A stretch of 64,000 nucleotides of DNA, from the NCBI RefSeq assembly GCF_007713705.1, contig NZ_VMSJ01000001.1, positions 248,001-312,000 of the forward strand, given 5' to 3'. Shown here in pieces: positions 60,217 through 64,000 of this stretch. The notes beneath the pieces were generated by a model. It worked only from the letters and a program-made list of their open reading frames with translations, ran no database searches and had not been told where the DNA came from. The DNA is from Salinicoccus cyprini (GTDB lineage Bacteria > Bacillota > Bacilli > Staphylococcales > Salinicoccaceae). Position numbers and translations under genes: made by a program. How positions within the stretch are numbered: position 1 is the first letter of the stretch; each line of letters opens with the position of its first letter.

Positions 60217-61055
60217 GACAGAATTTCGCTTTTCTTGATGAGCATTCAAAGAAGGAAATCAGAAGAAAGACGCTGAAGGCCATTTCCATCCCGGGCTACC
60301 AGGTGCCGTTCGCTTCAAGGGAACTGCCGATTGCGCGTGGCTGGGGAACGGGTGGACTGCAGCTGACACTGTCCCTGATCGGGCAGGCGGACATACTGAA
60401 GGTCATCGACCAGGGGTCGGATGAATCGGTCAACGCGGTGAACATCAGACGCCTGATCCAGGACACGACAGGCGTCAAGGACACCATCCACACAGACGCG
60501 GCGACACTGATCCAGTCCAGGCACCGGATACCGGAAGTGCCACTCAAGCCGTACCAGATTCTCGTATTGCAGGTGCCGCTGCCTGAACCACTAAGGCCGG
60601 TGGAGCCATCCGAACGGATCACCAAGCAGCTTCATGCAGATAAGGAATACAGTGGTGCCTGGCTGAGGCTTTTCGAGCAGATCATGCGCTACGGTTCCAT
60701 TACGGATGATGCCGACTATCCGGTCCTTGTCGATGGCCGCTATGTCATGGCACCGAGCCCGATTCCGAGGTTCGACAACCCGAAACTTGAAGACAACGAC
60801 GGACTCATCCTGCTCGGTGCCGGCCGTGAAAAGAAGATCTATGCCGTGCCGCCCTACACGAAGGTTGCTTCCCTGGCATTTGAAGATCATCCATTCGAAG
60901 TCGAATCATTCGATGATGTCACGTGCCGTGAGTCCGGACTGACTGGTGTCTATATGGATGAGCTGATCGATGAGACGACAGGTGAGACATACTATATGAC
61001 GAACGATACGAGCTATATGATCGAAGAAATGAACAAGGAAGGATCTGTAAAATGA
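60213..61055 (+). CDS. phnJ: PhnJ homologue lacking three of the four signature cysteines
   Basis: In E. coli PhnJ is the radical SAM C-P lyase; C241, C244 and C266 hold the iron-sulfur cluster, C272 is the thiyl and G32 the glycyl radical site. The 280 residues here align strongly: LDEHSKKEIRRKTLKAISIP then GYQVPFASRE with the glycine at residue 28, DAATLIQSRHRIPEVPL, and LLGAGREKKIYAVPPYTKV. At the cysteine site the spacing is kept without gaps, but residues are C238, S241, T263 and M269. There is no other cysteine in the protein. Reading is in frame with phnI and phnK (four-base overlaps both sides), so a frameshift is excluded. Confidence 0.9.
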   Translation: MRQNFAFLDEHSKKEIRRKTLKAISIPGYQVPFASRELPIARGWGTGGLQLTLSLIGQADILKVIDQGSDESVNAVNIRRLIQDTTGVKDTIHTDAATLIQSRHRIPEVPLKPYQILVLQVPLPEPLRPVEPSERITKQLHADKEYSGAWLRLFEQIMRYGSITDDADYPVLVDGRYVMAPSPIPRFDNPKLEDNDGLILLGAGREKKIYAVPPYTKVASLAFEDHPFEVESFDDVTCRESGLTGVYMDELIDETTGETYYMTNDTSYMIEEMNKEGSVK

Positions 61056-61894
61056 AGACAGCGGATAATGTGGCACTTTGTGTCAGAAACTTCAGCAAGC
61101 ACTACGGAGAGGGATGCGCCTACTGCATGGAAAGTGATGCGGTACTGGACCGCAACATCTGCCCCGAATGCGGCACCATCCATGCATGCAGCGATATCTC
61201 ATTCGATCTCCATAAAGGGGAGATTCTCGGCATCGTCGGTGAGAGTGGCAGCGGCAAGAGCACACTGATGAAGATGCTCTATTTCGACCAGGAGGCATCT
61301 TCCGGTGAATACCACCTGGCGGATTTCCTGGATGGCGAAGCGGATGTGCTGAAACTGTCGAGCCGCCAGAAGCGACAGATCAGAAATGAAATTCTCGGCA
61401 TGGTGTACCAGAATCCGGTCTATGGACTGAAGATGGATTTCTCAGCCATCAGCAATATCGCAGAGAAGCTCATTGCGAGCGGTTCGCGCAATGTCGGTGA
61501 CATGACAGCGACCGGTGACCATTTCCTCGGTAAGGTGAATATTCCGCTGAACCGCAAGTTTGATCCACCGGTCAATTTCTCAGGCGGCATGCAGCAGCGT
61601 GTGCAGATCGCCAAGGCACTGTCGAACTATCCACCCATCCTGCTGCTCGATGAGGTGACGACAGGTCTCGACCTGTCCGTCCAGGCGGATGTGCTCGAGC
61701 TCATCAAGGAGATCCAACGCGAACTCGGCATCAGCATGGTCGTCGTCTCGCATGACCTGGCCATCATCCGCATGCTGTGCGACCGCACGATGGTCATGCT
61801 GAACGGTTCCGTCATCGAAGCGGGCATCACCGATCAGATACTGGAAGACCCACAGCACGCCTACACCCAGCAGCTGGTATATTCAATCCTTTAA
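61052..61894 (+). CDS. phnK: ABC-type ATPase PhnK with a five-cysteine insert
   Basis: PhnK binds the C-P lyase core through PhnJ. The 280 residues have Walker A (GESGSGKSTLMK), Q-loop (GMVYQNPVYGL), signature FSGGMQQRVQIAKAL, Walker B (ILLLDEVTTGLD) and H-loop (SHDLAI). Directly after the A-loop (KHY) about 25 residues are inserted compared with E. coli PhnK, with C22, C25, C37, C40 and C46 (CX2C-X11-CX2C-X5-C). Such a pattern suggests a bound zinc or iron-sulfur centre. The insert lies next to a PhnJ that has lost its own ligands. Start at 61052 in an ATGA overlap with phnJ. Confidence 0.9.
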   Translation: MKTADNVALCVRNFSKHYGEGCAYCMESDAVLDRNICPECGTIHACSDISFDLHKGEILGIVGESGSGKSTLMKMLYFDQEASSGEYHLADFLDGEADVLKLSSRQKRQIRNEILGMVYQNPVYGLKMDFSAISNIAEKLIASGSRNVGDMTATGDHFLGKVNIPLNRKFDPPVNFSGGMQQRVQIAKALSNYPPILLLDEVTTGLDLSVQADVLELIKEIQRELGISMVVVSHDLAIIRMLCDRTMVMLNGSVIEAGITDQILEDPQHAYTQQLVYSIL

Positions 61895-61909
61895 GGGAGG
61901 ACACTATTT

Positions 61910-63103
61910 ATGAAGGCAATCATCAACGGCAATATCATTACAGAAGACGAGATTCTTGAAAATTCGGCAGTCATCATCGATGAACCGTACATCGTCGATA
62001 TCGTGCCGATGGCGGAATCTCAGGAGGCACTCTCCGAGGTCACGGAAGTGATCGATGCGAGGGGCGGCTACGTGTCCCCTGGATTCATCGACATCCATTC
62101 GGACTACATCGAAGGCATTGTGGCACCCCGGCCGACCTCGCTGATGGACGTTAACATGGGCATCCGTGAATCGGAACGCATATTGAGCTCACACGGCATA
62201 ACGACCATGTTCCATTCACTGTCCATCTACCGTGAGGATCTGTTCGGGCATAAGCCGATCCGCGAACCCCGCAATGTGGAAAAGCTGATCCAGGCCATCG
62301 CCCGCACGCATCACGAGAAGCACCTGATCCGGCACCGGCTGCATACCCGCTTCGAACTCGATGCGATCGATATGCTGCCGATACTGAAGCAGCACATCAA
62401 AGACGGGAATGTCCATCTGCTCAGCTTCATGGATCATACTCCGGGGCAGGGGCAGTACAGAAACCTGTCCATCTACCGCGATACGATGAAAAGCTATCAG
62501 AATATGAGTGATACGGAAATCGAGCAGAAGATCGTCGAGAAGGCGGGCTATGCGCAGATCGGCTATGACGAGATGAAGGAAGTCGCGGACCTCGCTCTCG
62601 CCAGCAATATCGCTGTGGCCTCACATGATGATGACCGGACGGAACGCATCGACTTCAATGAAACCATCGGCACGACAATCAGCGAGTTCCCGATCACGAT
62701 GGAAGTGGCGAAGTATGCACATGCAAAAGGCCAGCATACGATGGCTGGTGCACCGAACATCATGCTCGGCGGGTCCCATTCCGGCAATCTGAACGCCAAG
62801 GACGCAATCGAAGCCGGCTGCATCTCCATACTGTGCAGCGACTATTATCCGGCAGCGATGCTCCATTCCATCTACAAGCTGCACAGGGAATACAATCACC
62901 CGCTTGAAGACGCGATGAAGCTGATCACCATCAATCCGGCGAAAGCCGTCCATATGGACCACGAAATCGGATCGGTTGCCATCGGCAAGAAGGCGGATCT
63001 GAATGTCATCCAGTTCCACAATGACTATCCGGTCATCACCGAATGCATTGTGGACGGGGCGATCATTTCGCAGTACCACTACAGAATCGACGAGGAGGCG
63101 TAA
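61910..63103 (+). CDS. phnM: Alpha-D-ribose 1-methylphosphonate 5-triphosphate diphosphatase PhnM
   Basis: Amidohydrolase-family enzyme removing pyrophosphate from the ribose phosphonate triphosphate. The 397 residues contain FIDIHSDYIEGIVAPRP (metal histidine region), MDHTPGQGQYRN, VASHDDDRTERI, AGAPNIMLGGSHSGNLNAKD and LCSDYYPAAMLHS. AAGGGAGG precedes ATG 61910. It is placed between phnK and phnL instead of after phnL as in E. coli. Confidence 0.92.
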   Translation: MKAIINGNIITEDEILENSAVIIDEPYIVDIVPMAESQEALSEVTEVIDARGGYVSPGFIDIHSDYIEGIVAPRPTSLMDVNMGIRESERILSSHGITTMFHSLSIYREDLFGHKPIREPRNVEKLIQAIARTHHEKHLIRHRLHTRFELDAIDMLPILKQHIKDGNVHLLSFMDHTPGQGQYRNLSIYRDTMKSYQNMSDTEIEQKIVEKAGYAQIGYDEMKEVADLALASNIAVASHDDDRTERIDFNETIGTTISEFPITMEVAKYAHAKGQHTMAGAPNIMLGGSHSGNLNAKDAIEAGCISILCSDYYPAAMLHSIYKLHREYNHPLEDAMKLITINPAKAVHMDHEIGSVAIGKKADLNVIQFHNDYPVITECIVDGAIISQYHYRIDEEA

Positions 63104-63105
63104 CC

Positions 63106-63804
63106 ATGCTGCGTGTTGAAAATCTATCGAAATCATTCACCATCCACCACCTCGGCCAGACACGGGAAGCCATCAGCGGCATCAACCTTGATGTGGCAAA
63201 GGGCGGGTTCCTCGGCATCGTCGGCAGAAGCGGCAGCGGCAAGTCGACGATTCTGAAAAGCATCTACGGCACATACCGTCCCGATACAGGCAGAATCCTC
63301 TATGATTCGAGAGATCATGGCCCAATCGACATCATGGAGATCGGCGATCATGCACTGATCCACTTGAGAAAGACAGAGATCGGCTATGTTTCCCAGTTCC
63401 TGAAGGTCATGCCGAGAACAACAAGCCTCGAACTCGTCACCCAGTCTCTGCTTGAAATGGGTGTCGGTCACGTCGAAGCGCAAGCACAGGCGAAAGCCGC
63501 ACTTGAACATTATGATATTCCGGAATCGCTATGGAACAACTATCCGAATACATTCAGTGGCGGGGAGAAGCTGAGGCTCAATATTGCACGGGCGACCGTC
63601 AAGGCACCGAGGCTGCTGCTGCTCGATGAACCGACCGCCTCCCTCGACAATGCATCGAAAGTGAAGGTGCGCGAAGCCATTGCCAAACTGAAAGCGGAGG
63701 GCACGACACTGGTCGGCATCTTCCATGATCTCGAATTCATGGAAGGACTGTGTGATTCCGTCTATGACATGACGAATCAGGAAATGAGGCATGCACTGGC
63801 ATGA
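63106..63804 (+). CDS. phnL: ABC-type protein PhnL
   Basis: Needed together with PhnGHI for phosphonate ribosylation. The 232 residues have Walker A (GRSGSGKSTILK), YVSQFLKVMPRTTSLELV, the signature FSGGEKLRLNIARA and Walker B (LLLLDEPTASLDN). No cysteine insert like that in PhnK is seen. The start 63106 follows GAGGAGG inside the end of phnM. Its stop overlaps the PHP gene as ATGA. Confidence 0.9.
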   Translation: MLRVENLSKSFTIHHLGQTREAISGINLDVAKGGFLGIVGRSGSGKSTILKSIYGTYRPDTGRILYDSRDHGPIDIMEIGDHALIHLRKTEIGYVSQFLKVMPRTTSLELVTQSLLEMGVGHVEAQAQAKAALEHYDIPESLWNNYPNTFSGGEKLRLNIARATVKAPRLLLLDEPTASLDNASKVKVREAIAKLKAEGTTLVGIFHDLEFMEGLCDSVYDMTNQEMRHALA

Positions 63805-64000
63805 AGGTCGATCTGCACGTCCACAGCAGCCTGTCCGACGGCTCGGATACTTACCAGGCGGTGCTTGATCAGGCGGTCCGGAATGATGTCCGCATACTGA
63901 GCTTCGTCGATCATGATATGACCGGCACTTTTAAGAAGGCACTGCCATATGCCAGACAGCTTGGCATCGCGCTCATTCCCGGCATCGAGATCTCTGCATA
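63801..64000 (+). CDS. PHP-domain phosphoesterase, partial, PhnP-replacing candidate
   Basis: The visible 66 residues start MKVDLHVHSSLSDGSDT, the first PHP metal motif (HVHSSLSDG), then SFVDHDMTG and IPGIEIS. It is translationally coupled to phnL. In the standard pathway PhnP (an MBL enzyme) opens ribosyl 1,2-cyclic phosphate. In some Gram-positives a PHP-type enzyme (PhnPP) does this, and the location suggests that role here. The gene continues beyond the window. Confidence 0.75.
   Translation, partial: MKVDLHVHSSLSDGSDTYQAVLDQAVRNDVRILSFVDHDMTGTFKKALPYARQLGIALIPGIEISA

Noticed and set aside
60900-61055. Loss of PhnJ cysteines as a sequencing or frame error
   Set aside because: The frame stays open, residues around the four positions align without gaps, and the stop overlaps the phnK start. 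Three independent codon changes (TCC, ACG, ATG) cannot come from one indel.
1-64000. Insertion sequences or transposase genes
   Set aside because: Despite decayed genes and composition shifts, I found no transposase motif or clear terminal inverted repeats.
1-64000. CRISPR array
   Set aside because: No regularly spaced direct repeats of about 25-40 bases were seen. The short repeats at 40191-40239 are two and a half copies only.

Overview
The window looks like chromosomal DNA of a low-to-moderate GC Gram-positive (Bacillota, Bacillales). Strong AGGAGG-type ribosome binding sites, a CcpA-type cre site, a CdaR regulator, a CapA/CapB-type kinase pair and Staphylococcus-like capsule genes point to Staphylococcaceae. 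A halotolerant genus such as Salinicoccus is my best guess; this is inference from gene content, not a computed placement. Most of the window has a balanced base composition, but three stretches are visibly AT-rich: 1-5.7 kb, 39.7-42.2 kb and 57.0-58.1 kb. These look acquired.

Layout. (1) 1-5.6 kb: tail of an AT-rich capsule cluster with a nucleotide-sugar dehydrogenase, one intact GT4 glycosyltransferase, two decayed GT4 genes, an NAD-binding protein and a priming sugar transferase. (2) 5.9-9.7 kb: glycerate/tartronate-semialdehyde genes (YciI, GarR, CdaR, glycerate kinase) ending in a truncated permease. (3) 9.7-14.5 kb: opine-dehydrogenase-family enzyme, NhaC-type transporter, M20 peptidase, LysR. 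(4) 14.7-21.6 kb: iron alcohol dehydrogenase, then an operon of TetR with its own operator, an NCS1 permease, two DUF917 paralogues and a short HyuA. (5) 21.7-36.9 kb: a two-operon exopolysaccharide locus. Operon A has two deacetylases, two formyltransferases and a priming transferase. Operon B has CapA, CapB, CapD/EpsC, a flippase, a polymerase-like protein, GT4, a DegT aminotransferase, a FemAB/GNAT-like protein and YdcF. Both operons carry the same promoter motif and the same structured RNA-like element, which resembles the EAR element of the Bacillus eps operon. A separate hairpin with a fixed 10-nt loop occurs three times in operon B. (6) 37.0-39.6 kb: sodium symporter plus a creatinase-like M24 protein. 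(7) 39.7-42.0 kb: MqsR-like toxin with a zinc-ribbon/HTH/DUF4065 antitoxin, and a second toxin-antitoxin pair whose toxin is dead. (8) 42.3-56.1 kb: mixed housekeeping genes including M42 peptidase, tRNA-Thr, Aquifex-type aconitase, acyltransferase, NadX, MBL hydrolase, subtilase, CBS protein, LysR, thioesterase, phosphotransferase and a lipoprotein. (9) 56.2 kb to the end: a carbon-phosphorus lyase cluster, GntR-phnGHIJKML-PHP, split by an AT-rich membrane-protein gene.

The most unusual points are these. PhnJ keeps its fold residues and radical glycine but has lost three of the four family-defining cysteines, while neighbouring PhnK carries a five-cysteine insert absent from the E. coli protein. 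The polysaccharide locus couples duplicated EAR-like elements and a repeated hairpin with a gene set suited to making an N-formylated amino sugar.
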